Shown in pieces: positions 46,420 to 58,520 of a DNA stretch of 64,000 nt. Under the pieces are notes generated by a model, which did no database searches, was not told the origin of the DNA, and was given only the letters and a program-made list of their open reading frames with translations. Source of the stretch: Blastomussa wellsi (Eukaryota; Cnidaria; Anthozoa; Scleractinia; Plerogyridae); NCBI GenBank assembly GCA_947652115.1, contig OX393570.1:4090817-4154816 (forward strand). Direction: 5' to 3'. The stretch's first letter is position 1, and each line of letters begins with the position of its first letter. The translations under genes were made by a program, and so were the position numbers.

Positions 46420-48890
46420 CCTACACGTTTTGAAATTTGTTTCTCAGCATCATTTATGCACTCGGGAAAAAATATATATTTCTCGTCTGCTAAGAATAGC
46501 AGGCAATGCATATAAAAACAGCAACGGGTTAAATAAAGTTCATTAAAAATCGAGTCAATTGTTTGAAAGTCCTGAGGCTCTTAATTAAAACCGGCTCCTC
46601 TTAATTGTTATTGACTTACAGTAAGTGAACGCCTGTAGGAAACGAAAAAAATCCATTGCTTAATTCAAGACTTCTGTTATCCCCTGAACTGTTGATGTCA
46701 GTTTGGTATTCACCCTGCTTTCACTGAAATAAATTTTTAATATTATTTCTTTTCTTCTTTCGTTAGTAGATAGTCTGTTTTGATTAACTTCAGTATAATT
46801 GAAATGTTTATTTGTCTTTGGAAATGAAAATGAGGATCACATATATCAGAAAACGACTTTGCATCAATATACTCAGTTCAATCAAGAGATAACATTACAT
46901 CCAGAAATGCAATCAAAATGGTAATTTTTTTGTGTAGTATTGTTATCGTTCTAGCCGATCACAATGCCTTCATCGACAAAATTTTCTATAAAGGGCAGCA
47001 TCTTACTCTTCTTCATTGCGGGTTAATTCTCCACTTAGAACTTACGATGTTCGAAACGAAATAGTCAATTGGAATAAACCAAGACCATTTGCTTTTTGAT
47101 TGAGTTCGATTCGTGATTCGTTTTGTCTTGTCTGCTTTCGCTTTATCCTTGAAAGAAATAAATGTCTTGTGCTACTTTAATTATAGTTCCAGAAAAAAGA
47201 ATGTGAAATTCAACCCTGATGTGGAAAATTATTCCAGTAGTTCTGCATTAATGACCATTTAACAAAAAGAAACCTTTTGACTTGACTGCTTTCGGCATTT
47301 ACTTTATTTTGTTTATTTAGTAAAGTTCACTTCCGTTAGGATACATGAATTAAACATTTAAAATAAATACGGGTATGACGGGCAGCGTTAAATGAAAAAT
47401 TGTAAAATTGAGCGCCGTAAAACATAGAAAATGTTAAACGTTGACTATTTCGGGCAGTACTTCCTTCATCAGTCAGTAGTATAGTAAATGAACGGTCACA
47501 TTTACCATGCAAGAAAATGCTATAGAAATCAGAGTAAAAGAAATATTGTTATATAAAGCGACTATACAAACATAAACAAAATTCTCCAAAATGATGTTGC
47601 TTTCTTTTTCTCGTTCAGTAATTTCTTAGTAGCAGTTTGAGCCTGACTTGTTATAAGCCAAAAATCTAAAACATATGTTATGTCTTTTTAAGGATTCTGT
47701 TCTTAAGATCATTAGCACGGAAGTTAAGTAAATTGGGAAATCTAGCATTAAAAACTCCCACTACACAAGACAGACCATGATTTAATTTTATAGTTTATTA
47801 GATACACGGCAGGAGGAACGTTCTACTATATGCATGCTATACACAAACGTAATTCCTCTGGTTGTAAAAGTAACTTCTTTATAATATACTTGTAGTGATA
47901 TATTTTACAAGTTACACGTTAATTTTGATTTGGCTACAGAAATATAAATGCTATTTTGCTCATAGCAACTAATCTTATTTTGACCATATATTACGCAACA
48001 CGTTTATCTAGGACACAAACTAAAACTTGAGGTATGCCGTTATGAATCAATATATATAAAACATTTAAAGCCAATATTATTTAACTATTCTCTTAGACTC
48101 TGTTCTCAAACTTAAATTTAGGTAGCTTCTCATATCAACAGTTAAATGTCTTAGTCTGGGTGTTTTGATTCTAAGCAATACCTATGTATGAGTTGTAACG
48201 ATATCGTATCATACAGCACCTGACATTTTCCAGCAGTTTTCATTTCTTAAACGTATGATCGGTATTTCTATTTTCTATTTTCGTATGTGGAAGCTACCTC
48301 GGCTATTCTTTGTAAAAATCAGTTCAAGTTCAGGTGACTGAGCAGCGAGTGCCCAAAATACGATGTTTGAATGCTATATTCTAAACCATCTCTGTAGAAG
48401 ATGGGCTTCCCAATGTTCTATGAGAAAATAATGCCCGCTTGAGGTCTAGAAAAGCTGCTTGTAGGTAAATAATGTTATCCCACCCTCAGGTAGTAGACCG
48501 GTAGTGACGACAAGAAAAAAACAGTGATAACGTTAACATCAACATATTTATCTCGACTGATAAATGGTATGATAAAAGAAACAACAATAACAACAGCAAG
48601 GTTTATTTGGGCGGTTATGGCATTATCCGATGCCAAATCTCAGTTGCATATCAACAAATTTAAATGTTATTCTGTCATATATGAAGTAAAAAGCAGTAGT
48701 TAAAATCTGTTCCGTAAAGATAATGTTCTTTATCTGAAATGATTTTGTTTTTCAATTGACGAAAACTAACAGAGGTATTACAGGGCGGCATTTTAAATCA
48801 CTTTATAGTAGGTAGGGAGGAACTAAATTGATTTATTCTCAATTCACGACAGAATGTGCCCCTTAAAGAATCCCCTTCGTTGTGCTTAAA
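46420..48890. other. spacer between GPCR paralogs 1 and 2
   Basis: About 2.5 kb, AT-rich, no ORF of note, no recognised exon or repeat structure. It includes the presumed promoter of paralog 1. Confidence 0.5.
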
Positions 48891-49796
48891 TCAGTTCAAT
48901 TCTGTGCCTATTGAGTGCATTCTTGCTAACTTAAAACATTTTTTGAACTCGTTCCTGAATGCACGATTCATGAAACCATAAATGAAAGGATTTACACAAC
49001 TGGACGAGAAAACTAGGAAGGTTGAAAAGAGTGTAAGCTCACGGGGGAGCGGAGAAGATACTAGAAGGGTCGATAAATAAATGCTGTTAGCTGGCAGCCA
49101 AAGGCCAACGAAGCCGACAACGGTGACGAAAAGAGTTTTGCTGATCTTAACATCTTCCACATTGGAACTCTGCCATGAAACATTTGCACTGTGCATCTTG
49201 ACAACTCTGTAAATTTTCCAGTAACTGAACATAATGATAGTATACGGCAAATACATTACAAAAGTCAAAAAAGGAACGGCTAATTTGCGATATTGTACAG
49301 AGCAAAGGGCAAAACTTGGGTTTGGTATGGCGTTGAAACCTAGGGCAAATACTATGAGATTGACGTAGAAGATTACCAGAACCCATACGAGCGATGCCGT
49401 TAAAATAATAAACCTTTTTTTAAATGTTGTTTGGTACTTTGCTGGTTTTACTATTTTATAATATCTGTTCAATGCCATGAGAACCATAGTGTATATGGAG
49501 ATTTTCGCGAGGCATAACTTGCAAATGGCCGCAAAGTAGCATACAGAAGCCCCAAATGGCAAATCTCCAGTGACAAGTAACACAATGGAAAGCGGCATTG
49601 TACAAATAGCTTGTAAGATGTCGCTCAAAGCCAAGGAAATAATGTAGTAGTTGCTTGCACAGCGTAGTCTTGGGTTACTATATACAGCCAAGCACACCAA
49701 CACATTTCCAAAAAACGATAGAACCATTACCAAGAAGAATATGGAAGCCTCTAAAACAACAGTTGCCGCGTTTCTATATTCAAAGCTCTGAGCCAT
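48891..49796 (-). CDS. class A (rhodopsin-type) GPCR, paralog 2
   Basis: Single-exon, 301 residues, close to paralog 1 along its whole length. Shared blocks: SNYYIISLALSDILQAICTM, LMALNRYYKIVKPAKYQTTF, SWQSSNVEDVKISKTLFVTV and SSCVNPFIYGFMNRAFRNEF. It has NRY in place of DRY, NPFIY in TM7, and a short N-terminus without N-glycosylation sequons. Same strand as paralog 1, so tandem duplication is likely. The differing residues lie mostly in TM4, TM5 and the second extracellular loop, where ligand contact is expected. Confidence 0.92.
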   Translation of the reverse strand: MAQSFEYRNAATVVLEASIFFLVMVLSFFGNVLVCLAVYSNPRLRCASNYYIISLALSDILQAICTMPLSIVLLVTGDLPFGASVCYFAAICKLCLAKISIYTMVLMALNRYYKIVKPAKYQTTFKKRFIILTASLVWVLVIFYVNLIVFALGFNAIPNPSFALCSVQYRKLAVPFLTFVMYLPYTIIMFSYWKIYRVVKMHSANVSWQSSNVEDVKISKTLFVTVVGFVGLWLPANSIYLSTLLVSSPLPRELTLFSTFLVFSSSCVNPFIYGFMNRAFRNEFKKCFKLARMHSIGTELN

Positions 49797-49800
49797 TCTT

Positions 49801-50570
49801 TAGAGTCTGTTTTTTTTAGCTCTGCCTTTTGAATTTTTAACTTTGTCTTCCAGACTGAGTCTAAACACTGCCCCAAAAGGCCTCTAATGAAGTTCTAGGC
49901 CTTAGTATTTGCGTCTTCCAACGAAGGATCTCTTTTGCTCTTTAACCCTCTTACCTTTTCCCGTCTAAACGTTGCCTAAAAGGCCTCTCAAAAGAAGTTC
50001 TAGGTCTTAGTGTTTGAGCCTTCCAACAAGATTAAATCCAGCAAAAAGATTTAACCAGCAAAATTAACCGCACGTTATTTGAACGACCTCAAAGCAAAAT
50101 CAATTTCTCATTTGCCAAAAGCTGACATTCAATACAATGTAGAAGCAGCTGCCGGTCAATTTTAGCTTATCAGAAATCGAGTCTATTGTTTCCAAAATCC
50201 TGAGGTTTTTAATTAAAACTTTATCATTATTATTTATCATACTCGTACAGTGAGTAAACTCGTGACCGGAATAAAAAAGAAATTCATTGCTTCAGTTGTC
50301 AAAACTCTTTTTATACCCTTAACTTTTTTTGTCAGTTTTGGTGCTCACTCTCCATTTACAATAAATTTTTAATCCAGTTATTTCCTTTTTTCCTTAGTGG
50401 ATCTGATCGCCTAATGAACAGTTTTTTGCCTTTGGAAATGAAAATGCGCATCTCATATATACACATATCTTGATTGTAGTCGAGCTGTTGACACTGTCAC
50501 GTTATTTTTAGTGACGCATCGAAAATCCAAGGGACGCTTTCGGTTAATAGAAGCTGGATGATAATGATAA
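49801..50570. other. upstream region of GPCR paralog 2
   Basis: Contains a short direct repeat: AAAAGGCCTCTAATGAAGTT (49873) and AAAAGGCCTCTCAAAAGAAG (49977), each followed by CTAGG(C/T)CTTAGT. No gene. Confidence 0.4.
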
Positions 50571-50574
50571 AAAA

Positions 50575-50770
50575 TCCTTTAACTGACATACTTCTGTACG
50601 CGCGCTCTCATTGGTTGATAGGTGTGTTTAGATGAGAGCATGTAAACACGGTTGTGACGTTTTAGTTTCGTGCGAATTTTTGAGAAATATTTTATAAAAG
50701 CAATAGAGGACTTTTTCCGTGTTTACATAGCATAAACACGAGGGTGTTTAAGATCAAATCGTCTCAAAAG
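50575..50770. mobile_element. MITE related to the hairpin element at 4.3 kb
   Basis: Shares CGCGCGCTCTCATTGG and TTTTATAAAAGCAATAGA with 4256-4557. Inner text is different (GTGTTTAGATGAGAGCATGT and complement-like GTGTTTACATAGCATAAACA). Confidence 0.5.
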
Positions 50771-50854
50771 GATTCTTAGTAACTGTGTGCCACTATGGTT
50801 ATATTATCAGAAAACGACCTAAAGCACAATGTGAAACGTAAACCGCTGCCCGAC

Positions 50855-50985
50855 ATTCGGCATTCGACGTTGTGCGTTCGGTATTATGAACGTAGCTTTC
50901 GGAATTCGACACTCTGCATTTGGCATTCAGAAAAAGGCGTTTGGTCGGAACGTGGCATTCACCGGCGTTCGGGAAATTTTTTTTC
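50855..50985. repeat. degenerate GCATTCGG-type minisatellite
   Basis: Irregular repeats of CATTCGGCATTCGAC, GCGTTCGGTATT, TTTCGGAATTCGACAC and GCATTTGGCATTC. Two frames stay open through it by chance. Confidence 0.5.
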
Positions 50986-51135
50986 CTGCAATCAAGCGTT
51001 CTATTTTTTACCCCCGATCGAGGTTAGTCAAATTACCCCTGCCTTTCTATCCAGAACGTTTTATTCACACTACTGCAACACTTCAAGTCCCATACCTCAC
51101 CCTTCCAGCTCGAAAAAAATGCTAAGAGCATGCTG

Positions 51136-51582
51136 TTAAAGTGCACCTAACCCAAAATATTTTTTTCGCTAAAATAAACCTTTGCACCAGTTCGAAAAGC
51201 ATTGCACCTTTCGTTTCTCCTTTTTACCAAATTCTGACTACTTATAGCATTCAAAAGTTACGAAAAACTGTACATCGTTTGTTCCACGACCGAGTCAGAA
51301 GGGGCGTGGGTCTATTCCTGATTTGACGTCACAAACTGATTTGCATGCATGTTTACAAAGACTTGATGCGATGCAAATCAGTTTGTGACGTCAAATCAGG
51401 AATAGACCCACGCCCCTTCTGACTCGGTCGTGGAACGTATGATGTACAGTTTTTCGTAACCTTTGAATGCTATATATAGTCCGAATTTTGTAAAAGGGAG
51501 AAACGAAAGGTGCAATGCGTTTGGAACTGGTGCAAAGGATTATTTTAGCGAAAAAAATATTTTGGGGTTAGGTGCACTTTAA
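51136..51582. mobile_element. large foldback element with about 212-bp arms
   Basis: Left arm 51136-51347 starts TTAAAGTGCACCTAACCCAA; right arm 51371-51582 ends with its complement. Pairing is nearly perfect (for example GTGACGTCAAATCAGGAATA, GACTCGGTCGTGGAAC). Spacer about 23 bp. No protein. Confidence 0.85.
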
Positions 51583-51867
51583 AAGTACAATGCATGCATT
51601 TATAAGGAAACGTTGAATCGATCATGGTAAGAGTTACTAAAACTGTTAACTGTAATTCCTGTTACTTTAATAACCTGACTGTTCAGAAGTAACGTTTCCT
51701 TCAATCCCGTGGCCAGTTTGATATTTTTACATCAACTATCTTGAATTGTTTGCTTGGCACAAGTGGAGGCTATTATGTAAACTTTTAAAGGCTTTTTAAG
51801 TTTCTTTATTGATAAGCTATTAAAGTTATATATCCGTTGACGTGAAAGCGATTGTACGGTATAGCAT

Positions 51868-51974
51868 AAATCATTCGCTCCGACGAAGGGCTAACGCTCG
51901 AAACGTCAGCTCTTGAATCTCTTTACGGTGGCCAATTGACATTATCAACCCAGTTGATAAAACCAAATTATATC
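51868..51974 (+). mobile_element. Penelope-like/retroelement terminal repeat, copy 2
   Basis: Plus-strand version of 19557-19663, starting CGCTCCGACGAAGGGCTAAC, then GCTCGAAACGTCAGCTC, and ending AGTTGATAAAACCAAATT. The GACGA..GAAAC pattern flanks a small stem (GGGC-TAAC-GCTC). Confidence 0.55.
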
Positions 51975-54880
51975 ATAGAGAAAAAGCCTGAATCCAGAGT
52001 GGCAGCCACTACACAAGGTAGTAACAGCAAAGTACAAGCCAGAAATAGCTCCAAGGGGACAAAAACACCAAGGCGTAAATTTCTCGCTTCTGTTCACTTG
52101 ATATTCTGATACTAAAAGTCTGGCAATTTCCTGTAAAGCTGATATTTTGATATTTGATAACTTAGTGTACAGTGTGATATAAATAAGTAGTCATGCTTCG
52201 AAAGTCATCTGAAAAAATATGATAGCTAGATGCTCATGCGCAACTGTCTACACCATCTTTGCAGCGAACAGTGCACGTTCACCTTTGCACAAGCGGCGAA
52301 CCCACATCGGCGGGCAACGCGACGCAACGCGAAGGCTCTCGCCGTTTTCGTCGCATGTTCTGCATGGCGGAGCCAATAGACCATTTCCTTCGAAACGAGT
52401 CCTCGTGAAGAACTTCAATTCTGGTATGAAAATGGTTTGCTTTGCATGAAAATGAACGTGTTGGTAGAACGCCTAATTTCTTTCGAATGGTTTCGCACTT
52501 AGACTCGTTTTGAAACTGAGGTAAAATAGAACTCGGAAATGGCCAATTGTGAGCTTGCTGGTTAGAACTCATTTGGATTGTAAACTAAGGTTTATCAAAT
52601 ATTAGAAAATGCTGGCGCGTGACAAATTCCTGCAAGTGGTAGCGTCAAAATAAATTAAAAACAACAGTAACCAGCGTCTCATTTTTTATTGCTAAAATAA
52701 TATTGGAGCGAACATTTTCTTCCCAGAATGTGTTAAAGAATGAGCGCGCACAACTTGGCTCGTCGAAATCTTTATAACAGATCGTGATTTCAAAACTAAA
52801 GATATTTTGGGTTGTTCTAGTTATTTAGAAGTGCACGTTTTTGATTCTCTGTAACTTGTATAATTTACCTGTAGATAGGACCTCTTCTTAAAAGGCACTT
52901 AAGATAGCGACTAGAAACATTTTCTGTAAACGCTAAAAAGTGTTTTGTGCAGCACTCTTTTCACTAATACCGCACATAAGCCGAATGACTTTTATCTATT
53001 TGCGCAGCAACTCAGCTTCGTTGTAGACGTTCTAAGTTTCATTATCATTTTCTTTTGCAGTGAGCATAAAATTGATTAGTTAAATTTAGTATTTAACTAC
53101 AAGAGTTGTGAGCAAATATTTTGGGCGAATAATATTTGGACACAGACGCCTGGTCAGAACTGGTGACCAAAGGTCTGGTTTCGCAAGCTTTGAGCTCAGC
53201 GTAGAAGCAAATTAAAAAACGGCAGCTGTATTAGACTGCATTAGCAGGCCTGGGCGGAGTGTCTGACTTTACAATACTACTACACGACTCCAATAAATTT
53301 TACACCGCCTTTTCATGTCACCACCCAGCTGCGGGCCATATATACAGCATGTATTTTTTAACAGCTGTATCGAGAAAGGTTGTCGACATAGTGCACGCGA
53401 CAATGCCGAAAGGTAATCTGGGTATCAGGTAAGTAGTGACTTAATAAGCCAAATAAATTCAAAAATACTATTTTGTTCTATGAGAATATAATTATTTCAT
53501 AAGAATATTAACCCGAGGCTTAGATTTTGAAAAGAGTATAATTTTGTGTTGAAAATTTGTCAGTAACACCATACAATAATGAATTATAGCAAAAAAAAGT
53601 TTTGTATACCTATTCACAAGAATATTTTCAGCCTAAAATCGGCACAAAAATAAGAATATTCGGCCTGGGTCGGAAAACAACATTCTTATAAAAAATATCG
53701 GAGTGTACATCAACCGCAAACAAACATACGCCCATGGTATCTCGTTAGTGTTTTGTGCCATTTTCTGAGATTTCCTTGAAATGCTGAGCCAAACCGTTGT
53801 AGTGAGAAACTGTTGTAGCGTGCTCTTTTACCGCTGGCAGCCTTTCTAGAAACAGTTGTGTATATAAAGTGGTCTTTGTGAGTGATCAGTGCTTGGTGGA
53901 GGGCAGCACTGAGGTTGTTAAGTGTCACCTGCTTCTTGACGTTTCTTGGTATATATTATCGACGTCCAGAATCGAAAGTTCTTTCTTCATATTGTTATGG
54001 AAGGATGTAAAGAGAAATAGATCACTTGATGGCTTATACTGACGCACGCCTTTGGGGATATATTGTTTATGCTATGACTAATAATTTTGGTTCTAGATTC
54101 AAAAGATATTTTGGTCCATTTGCTAGCACGAACTGAAAACAATATTTATCACGCCTGCGCAAGTTATGTGGTAACAAATAAAATTGGCTCCGCTTTATAA
54201 TTTGTGCTGATAGCTAGGCGTCTGGTCTACACGAATCTTCTGGCCAAATATGAAACAAATTTGCGCTCATTAGAAGCGCACAAGGCAGTTAATTTATCGC
54301 CCCTGTCCACCAAGAAGAACCAATAATGTTGAGCAATAAAAGAGTACGGTAATCGTAACCTAACGAAAACGTTCGAGTGGTAGCGGTCCAGGCGGGGGCG
54401 AGGGTGAGGTGCGAAGGATTAGTATCCGATACAAGAGGGTGGGGTTTGCAAAACTCCTATCCACCTTATGGAGTTTTAAAAGGCCAAAGACCGAAGAACA
54501 CTTGGCTCCACTGATTCGTTAGAATATAATGAGTTTTACTTCTAGAAACCTAGTAATGATTGCAAGTAATTTTAAACCCATCTCTGCACTGAGTTTATGT
54601 TTAGCAATTGAAAGAAATGAGAAGGGAACTCAAAATTATCACTCGAGATGCAGGTGCCATTTACATGTAACAGTTAATCATCTCAACCTCAACAACAAAA
54701 TTAAGCAACAACAACCTAAACTACTGCTGAAAATAACGATGTACACGTGTATAAGAGCCGTTTGGCGCCTGCCATTCTGCCAAACCTATAAGATTTTCGA
54801 TATTGCTACGCAGTTCTGTGTTTCCCGCCGTCATGGGAGGGGACTTGGCCAAACCACATTCCTTGCATGAGTGACTCCAT
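51975..54880. other. gene-poor stretch before the vWA gene
   Basis: An ORF at 52279-52572 (-) is a repeat-like segment with CGACGCAACGCGAAGG text and no domain. At 53700-54000 the minus strand holds broken coding-like text. Nothing else is supported. Confidence 0.4.
53710..53990 (-). pseudogene. possible decayed coding remnant, unidentified
   Basis: The minus strand gives ELSILDVDNIYQETSRSR, stop, then in neighbouring frames LNNLSAALHQALITHKDHF and VKEHATTVSHYNGLAQHFKE. Protein-like text switches frame and has stops, as in an old retrocopy or element. No family recognised. Confidence 0.25.
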
Positions 54881-54892
54881 TGCAGCGAATCG

Positions 54893-54900
54893 AGATAAAA
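54893..54900 (+). promoter_or_regulatory. TATA-like box of the vWA gene
   Basis: GATAAAAG-type box. A short non-coding first exon would run from about 54925 to a consensus donor AAAG|GTAAGT after 54982, which suits the coding exon at 55819 beginning with a TTTTTCAG acceptor. Confidence 0.4.
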
Positions 54901-55843
54901 GGCGAGCAAACACACACCTTAGAGTTCACTGAAGTCGGTGCAAGCCAGGTCCAAGCTGGGGAAAATTACGATCCACTTAAAGGTAAGTTTTGATTATTTA
55001 CAGACCTCCAACTGCAATAGATTTGCGTTAACACAGACCAAATTAGTCCTATTACCATCATTGTTTGTTTACCCTTAGAGATTGATTGCAGCTTGCATTT
55101 GAAACAAAACCGTGTTCGGGAATTGTCAGTGCAAACCCTTGCTCCAAAACAGGACGAAAAAGCAGTACGTCTAAATTACCTTCTACTAGTAAACTCTGAC
55201 ATGTGCAAAACGGAATAATTGGCTATAATCCCTTTAAAACGTTGTAGCCAGAGCGATTCACAATTCATCTCACCGGCTAATAACAAAGGACTCAGAAAAT
55301 CCAATGACTCCAGCGAAACTCAAAGCAAATACATATTAGCTGGCACGAGGCCCTGGAAAACGTGTGCTCGGTTGCTTTTGTTTTTGATTCCAATTTGTAT
55401 AACAGAGTGGTGAGTCAGTCTTTGAAATCAATCGCAAAGCGTAGTAATGCCAAACAATGGCAAGTGTAAATTTTGGTTTTGCCCTTTAGCGCTTTTATGG
55501 CAGGCAAAACATACGCTGTATGTACAGACACGATCATTGAGGCCCCGGTTTCAATTAAACACTGCAAGTAACAGTGATTTTTTTATTTTCTTCTCACTAT
55601 ATTTTTTATACTTCAAGTCATGAAAATCCGTTCGAATCCAATCAGATTCTTACCTTCAATACGTATATCATGTACAATACGTTCAATTGTTTGTCTGTGT
55701 GATCTATATTGTCCACCGACTGTAAATATGATAACTGACTAATTAAACTGACTAACTGGGTAATTAAAAATATGTCTATAGTTGATCCAATTTTATGTTT
55801 GCCGTTTCATTTTTCAGTTGTCTCCAGAAATACTCATTGCTCC

Positions 55844-58520
55844 ATGTATACAATGCAAGTTTTCGTCATTTCTTTGTTAATTGCGGTTAGCGCCACACCC
55901 ATGGCCAGCGCCACTGAAGGAATGGTAATACTTTTAATTCCTGTATAATTATTTTTATTCCGAATAATGTTTTGACAGGACAGAACAATATAAGCATTGC
56001 AGCGGGAAATATTCTTTTCGTGCGATTGTCACCAGCATTAAATTCGCCAGGCATACACCTGCGTGAAATTAGGCGCTACGAGAGTTAAGTGTCTTGCCCA
56101 AACTAAAACTGATCGCAATTTGTGCTACGCCTTTAGTTACTTAGAAATTACAACTTTTTAAATTTCAATTTCACAGCAAGTTTCAAGGCGAACATTTGCA
56201 AAATGGAAAGCACTTCGTGGATTTGCAAGGAATTCAGGTGTAGTTATTAATTCCGTGTGTGCAGCGCTTTACAGCTCTGCGTTGTAAGTAGAAAGTTAAC
56301 TCATGGTTTCTGGCGCTAACTCCGGGGTCTGTACAAGTATTGCTACTCCCCCGGGATGGGATGCTAGGCCATCGCTGGATACTCACCAGCATTCTGTTAG
56401 ACTGCCCCTACAACTCGCTGGCAGCTATCGGCGCCTGGGTGGAGAGAGGCACTGTGAGTGCCTCTTGCGCCCAAGAACACAATGCAGTCGGACCCAGACC
56501 GAGCCTCAAACCCGGACTGTAACATTAGGTCACCAGGCTTTGTGTGCTTCCATGAAAAAGTAAACGTTAAGCGTTCTGAAAACTTATTTTTCACAAAATA
56601 TCACTAAATATGTACGTCTGTTGGCCGTTTCTAACAAATCAACCGTATTTTAGTTATGAAATACAACCGTTTAATCCACAGTCCAAAATGCACCGCCAAA
56701 GTGCCTCAAACCTATCGACCTTGGAATTGTGATGGATAGAAGTCTTCGAACCGGTGTTACCGGCTGGAATGATGTCAAGCAATTTGTCAAGTCACTCGTC
56801 AGCTATTTCCACATCTCTGCCGATATGACACACATTGGAGCCATTTCGTTTGACGAAACTCCAGAGGTACTTCTCAAGTTTAACGACTACGAACTTGGTA
56901 ACAGTTTAAAAGCTGTGTACAGACAGATAGATTCTTGGCGCCCTGGATCTCATGCTGTAAAAAATAAGCACACAGTGATGGACCTGGCACTACGACTTGC
57001 TCTTAATAACTTGTTTACCCATCGTGATGGAGCAAGAGGTTATGACGAGGTTGGCTTATGTCAAAGTGTTTTTGTTTAGTTTGTCCCTCTTTATTTACAT
57101 TTTATTGTTTCCTTTTTGGTGTTTTTTACATCTAACGATTTAGAAGACTACTTTCTTGATATTTTCTTCTCGTTTTTTTTCTGAATACATGAAGACTTTA
57201 TTTAACTAAATTATTTTATACAATTTCGTTCCCACGTGCGTACATTCGCTGCTTCACGTTTATGTTTCGCTGTTTGGTTTGCTTTTTAGGCCTCACGTTT
57301 ATGTTTCGCTGTTTGGCTTTCTTTTTCTTCACGTCACTTATAATTATTGTTACTTCTACTTGTAGAAGCCTGGTTCTTTTCATGTCAACTCTTGCCCCCC
57401 TCCTCGATTACCTTTGTTACTTTTTTGCTCAGCAAGCATAATACTTGAAATAATTCATCTCTTAAACGGATTAGATTTGAATATAGAGTTGAAGTTAAAG
57501 CTTTTACTAAGGGTTGGCGGGGATGTGGAACCTATTGTCCTGGACACTGCGGAAAAACGAGAGAATACGAACATTTTGGCAATTTTTATGGAATAAACCC
57601 TGAATATAAAGGTTAAGATTTATACTAGAGGTAGATTGTATTATGTTTATTGACCTCTCAATTTCCCCCTTCATAATTTTGCTTCCAATTTTTGCTATAA
57701 TTTAGCAAGTTTGGACTAAAATTATGCCACAGATGTATCATGGCATTCTTTGCTGACGATGACCACTTTGAGAAAACCTGGAGAAATCGTGACGTCATGC
57801 GCGTGCGCTGTGCGTTTTTCCGCGATGTCTTGTCATGTCACCTTTCTTTTTCGTGGAAACCCATTCTACCCCGACAAAACGTGGAGTACTACCGCGGTTC
57901 TTTTTGGTTCTAATTAAATGTTTTCGATGCCCGTACGGTTTATTTACATTTTAGCATCTGTTTGGCTTTTTCGATTCTTTAAAGATGCTACGTCAAGATA
58001 TTTTTGCGTCATTTCTTCGACAACCTAAATTACCCTTAAAATTTAGGAAACCTAATAAAAATAATAGTGTGCTAAGGAAGAAAAACACCAAAGGAGTGAT
58101 ACTAAACCAAAAAGGAACAAGGTGGCTTAGGATGGAGAAGATTAAAACGGATTGGAAATGACGATTTTAAAAAATTTAGGCTAAATTTTAAAAAATTGCA
58201 CGAACGATGACGTATAGCTACTTTAAATGTACTAATGCTTCTTCTGTTAACAACAGGTCGTTGTATTATTGACGTACGGAAGACAAAACAGTGAGGCTGC
58301 AGCTGATACTGCCCGAACACTTGAACGGCACGGAGTCCATGTCCTTGTCGTCGGCATTGGTGAAGCCGATCCCATGGAGCTTTGGAGTATTGCTGGTGCA
58401 TTGACAGATCCAGCAAAAGGCAACAACGTGTTTTTCATGTCGGATCCAAGCGTAGTTAACATCGTAGCTGAACGCGTTGCAGAGGCCGTGTGCAACTTGT
58501 TCAAATCTGTTGAAATTTGA
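55844..58520 (+). CDS. secreted single-domain vWA protein, 257 residues
   Basis: Exons 55844-55924, 56177-56237, 56682-57049 and 58257-58520; phases match and total 774 nt with TGA. ATG 55844 is used; a second in-frame ATG is at 55853. Signal peptide: VFVISLLIAVSATPMASA. The linker QVSRRTFAKWKALRGFARNS is basic. The vWA fold runs from IDLGIVMDRSLRTG (60-72) through THIGAISFD and HTVMDLALRLAL to VVVLLTYGRQ and HVLVVGIGEADPMEL. C55 and C249 flank the domain, as in matrilin-type vWA. MIDAS residues are altered: DRSLR for DxSxS, and Y177 where an Asp is usual; T145 remains. It probably acts outside the cell as an adhesion or matrix module. Intron 3 carries a copy of repeat R1. Confidence 0.88.
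56338..56530 (-). mobile_element. SINE, reversed, in intron 2 of the vWA gene
   Basis: The minus strand reads CCGGGTTTGAGGCTCGG, then GTGTTCTTGGGCGCAAGAGG, then GCCTCTCTCCACCCAGGCGC and ATGGCCTAGCATCCCATCCC. It matches the body of the SINE at 6060-6375. It lies 150 bp ahead of vWA exon 3. Confidence 0.7.
57990..58226 (+). repeat. dispersed non-coding repeat, family R1 copy 4
   Basis: Shares long blocks with 41320-41533, including TTTCTTCGACAACCTAAATT and ACCAAAGGAGTGATACTAAA. It ends 30 bp before the acceptor of vWA exon 4. Confidence 0.75.

Noticed and set aside
52279..52572. 97-codon minus-strand ORF (SSNQQAHNWPFPSS)
   Set aside because: Looks like a dispersed repeat with CGACGCAACGCG text. 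Open frame on both strands, no domain, no splice sites.
56303..56594. ORFs between vWA exons 2 and 3
   Set aside because: They are readings through a reversed SINE inside the intron.
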